A stretch of DNA of 64,000 nucleotides from Streptomyces roseofulvus (GCF_039534915.1 NZ_BAAAWE010000001.1:4712001-4776000), one strand, 5' to 3'. Positions 46,646 through 55,057 are shown, counted from the first letter of the stretch. Notes: a model not told the origin generated them from the letters alone. Made by a program: numbers and translations.

Positions 46646-48661
46646 TCAGAGCGCGCCGATGTTCCGCCAGAACTGCGTCGCGTACGACGTCTGGCAGGCG
46701 TAGCCGATCACGAAGGTGCTGTTCGTCAGGCACTGACCGTTGCTGACGTTCTTCACCTGCCGCCCGGCGGACGTGGAGGTGCCGAACTTCCAGGACTGGT
46801 TGCTCGCGCCGTTGCAGGTGGCGATCGAGGCGTCGATGGCGCTGGTGAACTGGAGGCACTGGCCGGACTTCCTGCTGACCAGCCGGAAGGTGCCGTCGCC
46901 GTTGGGCCGGTACGTCCAGGCGTAGGAGGTCGACTCGGGCTTGGAGCCGCACGCCATCACGGTGACGACGACGGCGTAGCCCTGGTCGTTCTCCGCCAGG
47001 CAGTTGCCGCTCGTCGCGTTCTCCAGCGAGTACGTCCCCGAAGGCCCCGAACCGCCCCCGCCGGAGGTCGCCGTCGGCCTGGGCGCGGCCGTGGTGGGGC
47101 GGGGCGCCGTGGTCGTCGGCCGGGTGGTGGTCGTACCGCCGGAGGCCGAGCCGCCGGAGGTCGTCCCGCCGGTGGCCGATCCGCCGGAGGTGCCGGTGGA
47201 GCCGCCGGACGACGACGTACCGCCGCCTCCGCTTCCGCTCCCGCCCCCGCCGGTCGTGGTGGACGAGCCCCCGCCGCCCCCACCGGTGACGGCCCCGCCC
47301 CCGTCGGCGGGCGGTGGTGGCGGCGGGGGTGCGCCGGGGGCCGCCGAGGTCGCCGAGGCCGACGGCTTCGTCGGGGACGGCTTGGCGGAGGACGGCGACG
47401 GCTTCGCCCCGGGCGCGGCCGAGGACGGCGTCTGTACGGAGGGGGAGAGGACGGCCGTCGGGGAGGCGGAGGGGCGCCCCTCCGCGCCCGCGCGGCCGAG
47501 TTCGTACGGGCCCAGGGTCAGCGTCAGCGTCGTACCGGTGGTGATGACGACGGGCACGGCCATCATGACGATCCGGTTCCGCCGCCGCCGGTCGGACCCG
47601 CCCGCCGGCCGCCCGTGCAGGGCGTACCCGGTGTCGGCGGGCGGCGGGACCGGCGGCTGCGGGGTCAGCGGGGCCGTGGCGACGTCCTTCGACGGGTCGG
47701 CGGCCTCCAGCTCGGCCAGCGCCTCGGCGGTCGGCGCCCCGGCCGCGAAGGCGGTCCGGGCGGCGATCCGCGCCGCCACCGGCTCCGGCCAGTCCACCCC
47801 GGCCGCCCGCGCGTCCGCGTGCCCGACGAGCTCGGTCGCGGTCGGCCGGTCCTCGGGCTTCTTGGCCAGGCAGGTCCGCACGAGATCGGCGAGGTCGGGG
47901 TCCGTCTCCGCGAGCCGCCCGAAGTCGGGCTCGCCGTGCACCACCCGGTAGAGCAGGTCGTGCCCGGACCCGTCGCCGAACGGCGGCCGCCCGTTCGCCG
48001 CGTACAGGACGAGGCTGCCGAGCGCGAAGACGTCCGCCGCACCGGTCAACCGCTTGTCCGCGACGGCCTGTTCGGGGGCCATGTAGGCGGGCGTCCCGAT
48101 GATCATCCCGGTCTTGGTCAGCCGGCTCTGGTCCGCCGCCCGGGCCACCCCGAAGTCGATCAGCGAGAGCCCGCCCCCGGTCAGCATCACGTTGGACGGC
48201 TTGAGGTCCCGGTGCACCATCTCGGCCGCGTGCACCGTCCGCAGCGCCGCCCCGGCCTCCCGCAGCAGCCGCCACAGCGCGCCGGCCGGCAGCGGCCCGC
48301 CGTTGAGCCGCAGCGCGTCGTTGAGCGTCACGCCCGGAATGAACTCGGTCGCGAACCACGGCGGCTTGGCGAGCCGGTCGCTCGCCAGCAGCTTCGTGCT
48401 GGCCCCGGCGGGCAGCCGGGCCAGGTTGTCCAGCTCGTGCCCGAAGTGGCTCAGGAAGTCCTTGTCCTCGGCGAGCGCCGGCAGCACCCGCTTGACCGCC
48501 GCGTACGTCCCCGGGACCGCGCCCAGGTAGACCCGCCCCATCCCGCCGGACCCGAGCACGCCGAGCAGGCGGAAGGCCCCGATCCGGCGCGGGTCGTCCG
48601 CGTCCAGCGGCATCGCGCCGCTGCCGCGCAAACTAGAGTCGTTTTCCAGTTCCCCCTGCAT
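46646..48661 (-). CDS. Ser/Thr protein kinase with extracellular ricin-like domain
   Basis: 671 residues from ATG (MQGELENDSSL); ATG at 48613 (MPLDADDPRRIGAF) is an alternative and resembles usual kinase starts. Hanks motifs: GSGGMGRVYLG, AAVKRV (Lys), MVHRDLKPSNVML, LIDFGVARA, GTPAYMAPEQA. One membrane segment follows (~311-330, IVMMAVPVVITTGTTLTL). After it come a long Ser/Pro/Gly/Thr linker and a C-terminal ~130-residue ricin-type lectin domain (GNCLAEN, SGQCLQF, QSWKFGT, NGQCLTN). It probably senses an extracellular glycan and signals by phosphorylation. Confidence 0.92.
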   Translation of the reverse strand: MQGELENDSSLRGSGAMPLDADDPRRIGAFRLLGVLGSGGMGRVYLGAVPGTYAAVKRVLPALAEDKDFLSHFGHELDNLARLPAGASTKLLASDRLAKPPWFATEFIPGVTLNDALRLNGGPLPAGALWRLLREAGAALRTVHAAEMVHRDLKPSNVMLTGGGLSLIDFGVARAADQSRLTKTGMIIGTPAYMAPEQAVADKRLTGAADVFALGSLVLYAANGRPPFGDGSGHDLLYRVVHGEPDFGRLAETDPDLADLVRTCLAKKPEDRPTATELVGHADARAAGVDWPEPVAARIAARTAFAAGAPTAEALAELEAADPSKDVATAPLTPQPPVPPPADTGYALHGRPAGGSDRRRRNRIVMMAVPVVITTGTTLTLTLGPYELGRAGAEGRPSASPTAVLSPSVQTPSSAAPGAKPSPSSAKPSPTKPSASATSAAPGAPPPPPPPADGGGAVTGGGGGGSSTTTGGGGSGSGGGGTSSSGGSTGTSGGSATGGTTSGGSASGGTTTTRPTTTAPRPTTAAPRPTATSGGGGSGPSGTYSLENATSGNCLAENDQGYAVVVTVMACGSKPESTSYAWTYRPNGDGTFRLVSRKSGQCLQFTSAIDASIATCNGASNQSWKFGTSTSAGRQVKNVSNGQCLTNSTFVIGYACQTSYATQFWRNIGAL

Positions 48662-49149
48662 GGGGCACAGGGTAGCCCAGTGCGATCGGCATCTGAATGC
48701 CACTCAAGTCGCTGGGACGGGAAGCGGGTTGAAGATTCGGTGAACGGTGGTGGCGGCGGGGGGTGGGGTGGCCGGTGCGTCCGGCGGCCCAGCGGGTCCC
48801 CTCCGGGCCGGTGCCGGGCGGTCGGTGGTGAACGGCGAAGACCGCCGGGGCCGGGCGACCGGGCGGCGGCCGGCGGGCGGCGAGGACCGCCGGGCGCCGG
48901 ATGGCCGGGCAGGAATCCGCGTTTCTCGGGCCGGGCGACCGGGCGACCGGCCGGCGGGCGGCGAGGGCCGCCGAGGGTGGGCGGCCGGGGCGGCCGGAGG
49001 GCTGACCGGCCGGCCGCACAGCGCCAGGGGGCGTCAGACCGGGGGCCGTCAGGCCAGGGGCCGTCCGGGCCGGGCGGCGGTCGGCGGCCACGCCGGGCGG
49101 CGGCCAGGGAGCCCTCGGGGCGGGGTGGCCCGGCGGTCGGCGGGGGCCG
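48662..49149. other. gene-free GC-rich region with direct repeats
   Basis: 488 bp between the kinase start and the regulator's stop with no supported gene. It contains an imperfect ~45-bp direct repeat beginning GGGCCGGGCGACCGGGCG at 48848 and 48928, and many CCGGCGGGCGG words. The kinase promoter should lie in the less biased 48662-48760 part, where GGTTGAAGATTCGGTGAA stands out. Confidence 0.55.
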
Positions 49150-50148
49150 TCAGGACGGGTGGCTCGGAAGCCAGCCGCGCTGTACCGCCCGCACGCCCGC
49201 CTCGAAGCGGCTGCGGGCGCCCAGGCGATCCATCAGGTCCGTGGCGATGCGCCGCGCCGTGCGCTGGGAGACGCCGAGGCGCTTGGCGATCGCCTCGTCC
49301 GTGAAGCCCTCGGAGAGCAGGCGGATCGTGGTCGCCTCCGGGCCGGTCAGGCCCTCCGCGTCCCGGACCGTCGGCTGTCCCAGCGGCTGCGCGGACGCCC
49401 ACGTCGTCTCGAAGAGCGCGCACAGCGCGCTCAGCGTGCCCTGCCCGGTCAGGACCACGGCTCCGGCGGCGGTGTCGTCGCTGCTCACCGGGATGACGGC
49501 GGTCGAGCGGTCCGTGATGATCATCCGGGTGGGCAGGATGGGCGCGGTACGGATGTGCGCGCCGCGCTCCGACAGCCAGTTCACGTACTCGACGGTGTGC
49601 GGGCTGTTGCGGGCGCTGTCGAGGTAGATCGTCCGCATCCGGATCCCGCGCTTCAGCAGTTCCTCGTTGAGCGGGCGGGCCGCCGCGATGGACTCCGGCG
49701 TGTGGGCCCCGTCGGGCGCGAAGGTCATCACCTCGGTGGTCATCTCACGGGTGAGCCGGGCCAGGCACTCCCGGATCCGGTCGAGACCGATCACCTGCTC
49801 GACGCCAGGGCTGGGTTCCGCCGGCCGAAGGTCGGCGAAGTCGGCGATCAGCTGGGCCGCCGCGGCCCGCGAGGTCTCCAGGCGCTGCTGCTGGGCGGCG
49901 AGTTCGGCCTGCTGCCGGGCGAGCAGGATCTCCATGCCGATGTCCGGCGAGACGGCCCGCAGCCGCCCCTCCTGCTCGGCGGACGGCCGGACCAGCGCCA
50001 GTTCGCTCAGCAGGTCGAGCGCGTCCCGCACCTCCTCCTCGGCGAGACCCGTCGCCTGGGCCAGGGCGGCCACGCCCGCCTGGGGGTGCGCGAGCATCGA
50101 GCGGTAGACGGACTCGGCGCGCGTGTCGAGGCCCAGTACGGCCAGCAT
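49150..50148 (-). CDS. TrmB-type / LuxR-HTH regulator
   Basis: 332 residues from ATG 50148 (MLAVLGLDTRAESVYR); a TTG two codons earlier is possible. Residues ~1-60 are a TrmB-like winged helix (AHPQAGVAALAQATGLAEEE), ~60-240 a helical and phospholipase-D-like sensor region (GIRMRTIYLDSARNSP, DRSTAVIPVS). The C-terminal LuxR helix-turn-helix is FTDEAIAKRLGVSQRTARRI. Such Streptomyces regulators often sit next to small exported peptides; here a 57-residue exported peptide is encoded 760 bp away. Confidence 0.9.
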   Translation of the reverse strand: MLAVLGLDTRAESVYRSMLAHPQAGVAALAQATGLAEEEVRDALDLLSELALVRPSAEQEGRLRAVSPDIGMEILLARQQAELAAQQQRLETSRAAAAQLIADFADLRPAEPSPGVEQVIGLDRIRECLARLTREMTTEVMTFAPDGAHTPESIAAARPLNEELLKRGIRMRTIYLDSARNSPHTVEYVNWLSERGAHIRTAPILPTRMIITDRSTAVIPVSSDDTAAGAVVLTGQGTLSALCALFETTWASAQPLGQPTVRDAEGLTGPEATTIRLLSEGFTDEAIAKRLGVSQRTARRIATDLMDRLGARSRFEAGVRAVQRGWLPSHPS

Positions 50149-50322
50149 CTCCAACCCCCCGCGAGAGACAGCACCAGCGAACCTGCTCAGGGGTCGTGAT
50201 CATGCCATAACGGCTGGTGAGCGGGCAGCTTTCCGCCGGGTCCTGGCCGGAAGCGTCCATGGCCCGAAGCGACCCGCGTCAAACGTTGTCCCCGGGTCTA
50301 CCTTCCTGTTTGGCTCGTACGC

Positions 50323-50619
50323 ATGTATCTCATCCACGCGAGCCTGCGGGCGCTCGGTGGCGCGTCGACGCTCCCTCCCGACACCCGCGCTCTCGTCCTC
50401 GGCCAGGTCCTGCCGGGGGAGCGGGTCGAGCACGTGGCCGTCCACGCGGACGCGCTGCCCCACCCCGTCATCGGGCTCTATCTCCTGTCGGAGCGGCTCC
50501 AGGACGCCGAGGCGACCGCACGCGCGGTCTGTCTGCGCGCCTTGCTCAACTGCCCCGAGCTGAGCGGGTGGACGCTGCTGAGAGCCCAGGCACCCCTCCT
50601 CGCGCCCTTCTTCGAGTGA
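50323..50619 (+). CDS. hypothetical protein, 98 aa
   Basis: ATG start (MYLIHASLRALGG), divergent from the regulator. Helical and soluble, with LVLGQVLPGERVEHVAVHAD and the cysteine-bearing RAVCLRALLNCPELSG; it ends in LLAPFFE. No family recognised. Its position between the TrmB/LuxR-type regulator and the small exported peptide makes it a candidate third member of a signalling locus. Confidence 0.75.
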   Translation: MYLIHASLRALGGASTLPPDTRALVLGQVLPGERVEHVAVHADALPHPVIGLYLLSERLQDAEATARAVCLRALLNCPELSGWTLLRAQAPLLAPFFE

Positions 50620-50908
50620 GGGTCGCCCCCCCCGGCGGGCCGCCGTCCTCTTCCGGACAGCCGGGGCGGCGCGTGGACGGAACGGTCCAAGGCCCTTTCG
50701 GGCCACCCGGAAGCCCTTCCGGACCCCCCTGCCGGCGACGAAAGTAGTCGTCGCCGGCAGGGAACACCGACCGGCAGGCAGGGACCGGGAACGCGTCACC
50801 GCGGGATGCGAACCGGTTCGGGCCACCCCCCGGGCACCCGCCCGGACACGCCTCCACACGGCCTCGGGCGCTGCCCGCGGCCCGGACTCCCAGCAAAGGA
50901 CTCACGCC
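50620..50908. other. hairpin-rich intergenic region before the peptide gene
   Basis: No gene is supported in this 289-bp stretch. Small stems GGCCC-ttt-CGGGCC and CCGGAAG-ccc-TTCCGG near 50690-50722 precede a strong perfect hairpin at 50729-50760. The region carries the terminator of the 98-residue gene and the promoter and leader of the peptide gene. Confidence 0.45.
50729..50760. terminator. perfect hairpin upstream of exported peptide gene
   Basis: CTGCCGGCGACGA-aagtag-TCGTCGCCGGCAG, 13-bp arms, 6-nt loop. It lies 110 bp after the 98-residue gene and 149 bp before the peptide gene, and could be a terminator, attenuator or operator. Confidence 0.6.
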
Positions 50909-51082
50909 ATGATCCGCACCCGTATCGCCCTGGCCGCCGCGGTCGCCGCCCTCGCCGTCGCCGCCCCCGTGGCCCAGGCCGCGGACTCCGCCGCCGGCCC
51001 GGCCGTCGCCCGCATCACCGCGGCCGGGCCCCTGGGCGAGGAGCCGGTCGTCGTCACCCCCGACGACATGATCTGGCAGTAA
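50909..51082 (+). CDS. small exported peptide
   Basis: 57 residues from ATG with AAAGGA upstream. MIRTRIALAAAVAALAVAAP followed by VAQA gives a Sec signal cleaved after residue 24. The predicted mature peptide has 33 residues, is acidic, has no Cys, and ends PDDMIWQ. There are no lantibiotic Ser/Cys pattern or modification genes nearby. Too short to be a typical enzyme, it is best explained as a secreted signalling or surface peptide, perhaps sensed through the TrmB/LuxR-type regulator at 49150. Family unknown to me. Confidence 0.75.
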   Translation: MIRTRIALAAAVAALAVAAPVAQAADSAAGPAVARITAAGPLGEEPVVVTPDDMIWQ

Positions 51083-51236
51083 GTCCTCCCGCTCTCCCTG
51101 CTCTTCCTTCTCTCTCCTCGCTTTCTCCGCCCGCCGCCCCGGTCGCCCCTGACCGCTGCTCCTGCAGGGCAGCAGTCACATGCACCACGCGGGCCCCTCG
51201 ACCACTTCTCGGCACCACCCGACCAAAGGATCTGAC

Positions 51237-52586
51237 ATGTCCATGTCTTTTCGCGCTCGTCGTACCCTCTCCGCCACCGGTGTCATCCTGGCCGCCATGG
51301 GCTGCACGGTCAGCCTCGCCACCTCGCCGGCCTTCGCCGACACCACCGCGCAGGCCGCCGCCCTGGCCCGGGCCCAGCTCGGCGACCACGCCTGCTCGAC
51401 CAACTCCCTCGGCGGCACCGGCTTCCTGACGAGCTGCAACACCTCCACGGGCACCGAGGCGGAGCCCTGGTGCGCGGACTTCGTGAAGTGGGTCTGGAAG
51501 AACTCCGACTTCAACGTCAACGGAACGACCGCGGCGGCCTCCTCCTTCTACTCCTACGGCCAGGCCAACGGCACCCTGCACACCTCGTCCTCGTACCAGC
51601 CCCAGGTCGGCGACGCCGTCGTCTTCAACTACTCGGGCGGCTGGGCGCAGCACGTCGCCATGGTCACCGCCGTCAACGCGGACGGCTCGATCCTGACCAC
51701 CCACGGCAACTGGAGCGACCGGGTCGCCGACGTCGCGGTGAGCGCCTCGCAGAAGCAGGTCGGCGACACCCCGAGCGGCATCGGCCAGCGCATCAGCGCC
51801 TACATCTCCCCGGTCGGCGCGACCCCGGCCTCGTACAGCAAGGGCGACCGCGACTTCACCAGCGACCTCAACGACGACCTCCTCGGCGTGAGCGCGAGCG
51901 ACGGCAAGCTGCGCATGTACGCCGGCAACGGCGACGGCGACTTCGCCTCGCACGAGGCCGGTACGGGCTGGGGCGGCATGGACAAGGTGAAGGCGGCCGA
52001 CTTCAACAACGACGGCGACGGCGACCTGGTGGCCCGTGCGGCCGCCACCGGCGAACTCCACCTCTACCTCGGCAACGGCAACGGCGGCTTCAAGTCCCAC
52101 ACCGTGATCGGCACCGGCTGGAACGCCATGGACGACTTCGTCGCCGGCGACTTCACGGGCGACGGCAAGGCCGACATCGCCGCCGTCCGGAAGGACGACG
52201 GAAGCCTGCGCCTCTACGCCGGCACGGGCACGGACGTCTACTACGACAAGCAGATCGGCTCGGGCTGGTCCGGCATGTCGAAGCTGGCGGCCGGCGACTT
52301 CAACGGCGACGGCCGGGCGGACCTGGTGGCCCAGGTCGACGCCACCGCCAACCTGAACCTGTACGTCGGTACGAGCACGGGCGTGGCCCCGGCCATCCAG
52401 ATCGGCCAGAACTGGGGCGGCATCGGCAAGCTCACCCTCGCCGACATCGACAGCGACGGCCGCGCCGACGTCGTCGCCACCATCGCCGGCACCGGCGACC
52501 TCTATCTCTACAAGAGCCAGAGCAACAGCCTCAAGGCGGGCGTGAAGGTCGGCCAGGGCTGGGGCGGCATGAGCCACCTCATCTAA
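51237..52586 (+). CDS. secreted CHAP-domain hydrolase with VCBS repeats
   Basis: 449 residues from ATG (MSMSFRARRTL). Signal peptide to ~37 (SPAFA). The CHAP amidase/endopeptidase domain (~40-195) has the catalytic Cys in EPWCADFVKWVW and His in WAQHVAMVTAV. VCBS/FG-GAP repeats (~200-445) carry LNDDLLGVSASDGKLRMY and FNNDGDGDLVARAAATGELHLY. It is predicted to cleave peptidoglycan peptides while the repeats bind calcium or glycans. It shares a long identical DNA block with the next gene. Confidence 0.93.
   Translation: MSMSFRARRTLSATGVILAAMGCTVSLATSPAFADTTAQAAALARAQLGDHACSTNSLGGTGFLTSCNTSTGTEAEPWCADFVKWVWKNSDFNVNGTTAAASSFYSYGQANGTLHTSSSYQPQVGDAVVFNYSGGWAQHVAMVTAVNADGSILTTHGNWSDRVADVAVSASQKQVGDTPSGIGQRISAYISPVGATPASYSKGDRDFTSDLNDDLLGVSASDGKLRMYAGNGDGDFASHEAGTGWGGMDKVKAADFNNDGDGDLVARAAATGELHLYLGNGNGGFKSHTVIGTGWNAMDDFVAGDFTGDGKADIAAVRKDDGSLRLYAGTGTDVYYDKQIGSGWSGMSKLAAGDFNGDGRADLVAQVDATANLNLYVGTSTGVAPAIQIGQNWGGIGKLTLADIDSDGRADVVATIAGTGDLYLYKSQSNSLKAGVKVGQGWGGMSHLI
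52251..52501 (+). repeat. 251-bp identical block, copy 1
   Basis: Identical base for base to 53479-53729 as read directly, covering the last two VCBS repeats. Flanks (for example 51955-52250) are near-identical with scattered substitutions. Indicates recent duplication or ongoing gene conversion. Confidence 0.92.
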
Positions 52587-52596
52587 GCGGCGACCG

Positions 52597-52630
52597 GTGG
52601 GGGCCCGTCCCCGAGGGGACGGGCCCCCAC
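52597..52630 (+). terminator. strong terminator after CHAP-VCBS gene
   Basis: Perfect hairpin with 16-nt arms (GTGGGGGCCCGTCCCC) and a GA loop, 10 bp after the stop and 50 bp before the next start. The paralogous next gene therefore has its own promoter or depends on read-through. Confidence 0.88.
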
Positions 52631-52680
52631 CTCCCCACCCCCACCCCCAGCTCCCTCCTCCGACAGAAGGTCAGCCCGCC

Positions 52681-53814
52681 ATGTCCTCGCACGCCCCGCG
52701 CCGCACCGCCCTCCCCCTCCTCGCCGCGTCCGCCCTCGCCGCCCTGCTGCCCCTCACCGCCGCGTCCCCGGCCTCCGCCGCGTCCGTCGCCACCTGGGAC
52801 AAGGTCGCCCAGTGCGAGTCCGGCGGCGACTGGTCCATCAACACGGGCAACGGCTACTACGGCGGCCTCCAGTTCCTGAAGTCCACCTGGGACGCCTACG
52901 GCGGCGGCACCTACGCCGCCTACCCCCACCAGGCGTCCAAGATGGAGCAGATCCTCATCGGCGAGAAGGTCCTCGCCGCCCAGGGCGAAGGCGCCTGGCC
53001 CACCTGCGGGCCCCGGGCCGGCCTCGGCGCGGACGACCAGGACCCGTACCCCACGCAGCCCGCCGTCCCCCGCGACCACGACTTCACCGGCGACGGCAAC
53101 GACGACCTGCTGAGCGTCAGCGCCGCCGACGGCAAGCTCCGCCTGTACGCCGGCAACGGCGAGGGCCAGTTCGCCTCCAGCGAGGCCGGTACGGGCTGGG
53201 GGGGCATGGACAAGGTGAAGGCGGCGGACTTCAACAACGACGGCGACGGCGACCTGGTGGCCCGTGCGGCCGCCACCGGCGAACTCCACCTCTACCTCGG
53301 CAACGGCGGCGGAGGCTTCAAGTCCCACACGGTCATCGGCACCGGCTGGAACGCCATGGACGACTTCGTCGCCGGCGACTTCACGGGCGACGGCAAGGCC
53401 GACATCGCGGCGGTCCGGAAGGACGACGCGAGCCTGCGCCTCTACAGCGGTACCGGCACGGATGTCACGTACACGAAGCAGATCGGCTCGGGCTGGTCCG
53501 GCATGTCGAAGCTGGCGGCCGGCGACTTCAACGGCGACGGCCGGGCGGACCTGGTGGCCCAGGTCGACGCCACCGCCAACCTGAACCTGTACGTCGGTAC
53601 GAGCACGGGCGTGGCCCCGGCCATCCAGATCGGCCAGAACTGGGGCGGCATCGGCAAGCTCACCCTCGCCGACATCGACAGCGACGGCCGCGCCGACGTC
53701 GTCGCCACCATCGCCGGCACCGGCGACCTGTACCACTACGCCAGCATGAGCAACAGCCTCAAGCCCGGCGTCAAGATCGGCCAGGGCTGGAGCGGCATGA
53801 GCCACCTCATCTGA
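52681..53814 (+). CDS. secreted Rpf-like transglycosylase with VCBS repeats
   Basis: 377 residues from ATG with TCCGACAGAAGG upstream. Signal peptide to ~34 (SPASA). The transglycosylase-like (Rpf-type) domain (~35-115) has ATWDKVAQCESGGDWSINTG with the catalytic Glu, GYYGGLQFLKSTWDAYGG and GEGAWPTCG. VCBS repeats (~130-375) are almost the same as in the preceding CHAP protein. It cleaves glycan strands of peptidoglycan; Rpf proteins aid spore germination and resuscitation. Together the two genes encode a peptide-cleaving and a glycan-cleaving enzyme with one shared targeting module. Confidence 0.94.
   Translation: MSSHAPRRTALPLLAASALAALLPLTAASPASAASVATWDKVAQCESGGDWSINTGNGYYGGLQFLKSTWDAYGGGTYAAYPHQASKMEQILIGEKVLAAQGEGAWPTCGPRAGLGADDQDPYPTQPAVPRDHDFTGDGNDDLLSVSAADGKLRLYAGNGEGQFASSEAGTGWGGMDKVKAADFNNDGDGDLVARAAATGELHLYLGNGGGGFKSHTVIGTGWNAMDDFVAGDFTGDGKADIAAVRKDDASLRLYSGTGTDVTYTKQIGSGWSGMSKLAAGDFNGDGRADLVAQVDATANLNLYVGTSTGVAPAIQIGQNWGGIGKLTLADIDSDGRADVVATIAGTGDLYHYASMSNSLKPGVKIGQGWSGMSHLI
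53479..53729 (+). repeat. 251-bp identical block, copy 2
   Basis: Second copy of 52251-52501, in frame at the same VCBS position of the Rpf-like gene. Confidence 0.92.
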
Positions 53815-53825
53815 CGCGCCGAACC

Positions 53826-53849
53826 GCCCGGCCCCTCCTGGGGCCGGGC
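53826..53849. terminator. terminator between convergent genes
   Basis: GCCCGGCCCC-tcct-GGGGCCGGGC, perfect 10-bp arms, 11 bp after the Rpf-like gene and 11 bp from the DUF397 stop on the other strand; probably bidirectional. Confidence 0.85.
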
Positions 53850-53860
53850 GCTTCCGCCGT

Positions 53861-54106
53861 TCACGCCCGAGGCGCCCCCGCGACGAACGCCGCCCAGGCG
53901 GCGGGGGAGAGGGCGAGCTGGGGGCCGTGGGGGACCTTGGAGTCACGGACGTGGATGGTGGTGGGGTGAAGGGCGACTTCGACGCACTCTCCGCCTTCGC
54001 CGCCGCTGTAGCTGGACTTGCGCCAGTCGTAGGCGACCTCGATGCACTCTCCGCCGGAGCCGCCGCTGTAGCTGCTCTTGAACCAGGCCAGATGTGCGGT
54101 GCTCAT
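53861..54106 (-). CDS. DUF397 protein with duplicated N-terminal motif
   Basis: 81 residues, longer than the usual ~60. The conserved opening motif occurs twice: WFKSSYSGGSGGECIEVA and WRKSSYSGGEGGECVEVA, followed by a single IHVRDSKVP and SPAAWAAFV. The partial tandem duplication is also visible in the DNA. ATGA overlap with the XRE-DUF5753 regulator upstream. Developmental or antibiotic regulation is inferred from the family. Confidence 0.92.
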   Translation of the reverse strand: MSTAHLAWFKSSYSGGSGGECIEVAYDWRKSSYSGGEGGECVEVALHPTTIHVRDSKVPHGPQLALSPAAWAAFVAGAPRA

Positions 54107-54966
54107 AGCTCTCCCAGCAATTTCTCGAGGTGCTCCAGGGACTCCCGGGGCGTGAGTGCCTGCGCGCGCATGATCCCATACCGCTCGCTGTACATCCGGA
54201 CCTCGTCGGGGTCGGTGATGAGGCGTGCGTGCTGGTAGCTCTCGATGTACGAGACCTCCCGCTTTCCCTTCAGTGTGAGAAGCGTGAACTGGCCTTCCAG
54301 GGCGGGGTGTTCCTCGCAGTCGATCGGCATGACCTGAAGGTGCACACTCCAGAGTTTCGCTACCGCGATGATGCGCCGGAGCTGCTCCCGAAAGGCATCT
54401 CGTCCGCCCAGTGGGCGGCGGAGGGCGGCCTCTTCGATGACGAAGCTCATCGTCGGCGCCGGCTGCTTCTCGAAGATGACCTGACGGGCCAGCCGGTCGG
54501 TGAGACGCTTCTCAACAGTCGCCTCGTTGTACAGCGGACGACGATGCCGGAACACGGCCTCCGCGTATCCCTGCGTCTGCAGGATGCCCGGCACGGCCTG
54601 CGGGGCGAAGTAGTGCAACGCCACCGCTTCCGCCTCCGCAGCCGCGAAACTCCGGAACCAGTCCGGGTGTCTCGTCCGCGCCTGCGCCAGCGCCTTCTCC
54701 GTGTCCTCCACGGCCGCCGCCAGCACCCCGCCCGCGTTCAACGCCTCCTCCGCCCGCAACAGGAAATCCGGCTGCGGCGTCCGCACCCCCCTCTCCATCG
54801 CCGAGACGAGATCCTCACTGCAGTGCGCGGCCGACGCGAGCTGCGCCTGGCTCAGGCCCGCGTTCGTGCGCAGCACCTTGATGATTTTCCCCAGCGCCTT
54901 GAACAAGTGCGCCGTACCGTCCACTTCGGAGGGCTTCTCCGGCCGCTCCTCGTGCTTCCCCGACAT
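54103..54966 (-). CDS. XRE-family regulator with DUF5753 (WhiJ-like, second copy)
   Basis: 287 residues. Helix-turn-helix at ~25-75 (IKVLRTNAGLSQAQLASAAH, MERGVRTPQP), then DUF5753 with HYFAPQAVPGILQTQGYAEA and VHLQVMPIDCEEHP. Coupled to the DUF397 gene downstream and divergent from the small HATPase at 55058, giving the full three-gene WhiJ/AbaA-like arrangement. Only distantly similar to the copy at 5315, so not a recent duplication. Confidence 0.93.
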   Translation of the reverse strand: MSGKHEERPEKPSEVDGTAHLFKALGKIIKVLRTNAGLSQAQLASAAHCSEDLVSAMERGVRTPQPDFLLRAEEALNAGGVLAAAVEDTEKALAQARTRHPDWFRSFAAAEAEAVALHYFAPQAVPGILQTQGYAEAVFRHRRPLYNEATVEKRLTDRLARQVIFEKQPAPTMSFVIEEAALRRPLGGRDAFREQLRRIIAVAKLWSVHLQVMPIDCEEHPALEGQFTLLTLKGKREVSYIESYQHARLITDPDEVRMYSERYGIMRAQALTPRESLEHLEKLLGEL

Positions 54967-55057
54967 CCGTACCGCCCTCTTGGCGTACCCGTACAGTTAC
55001 CCAGCGTCGTGGCGTCGCTGCTGGTCAGCGTACGGCGGGGGCGCCACTCTCGACGTC

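Noticed and set aside
50909..51082. Lantibiotic or lasso precursor
   Set aside because: No Cys, no modification or protease genes within reach, and the leader is an ordinary Sec signal.
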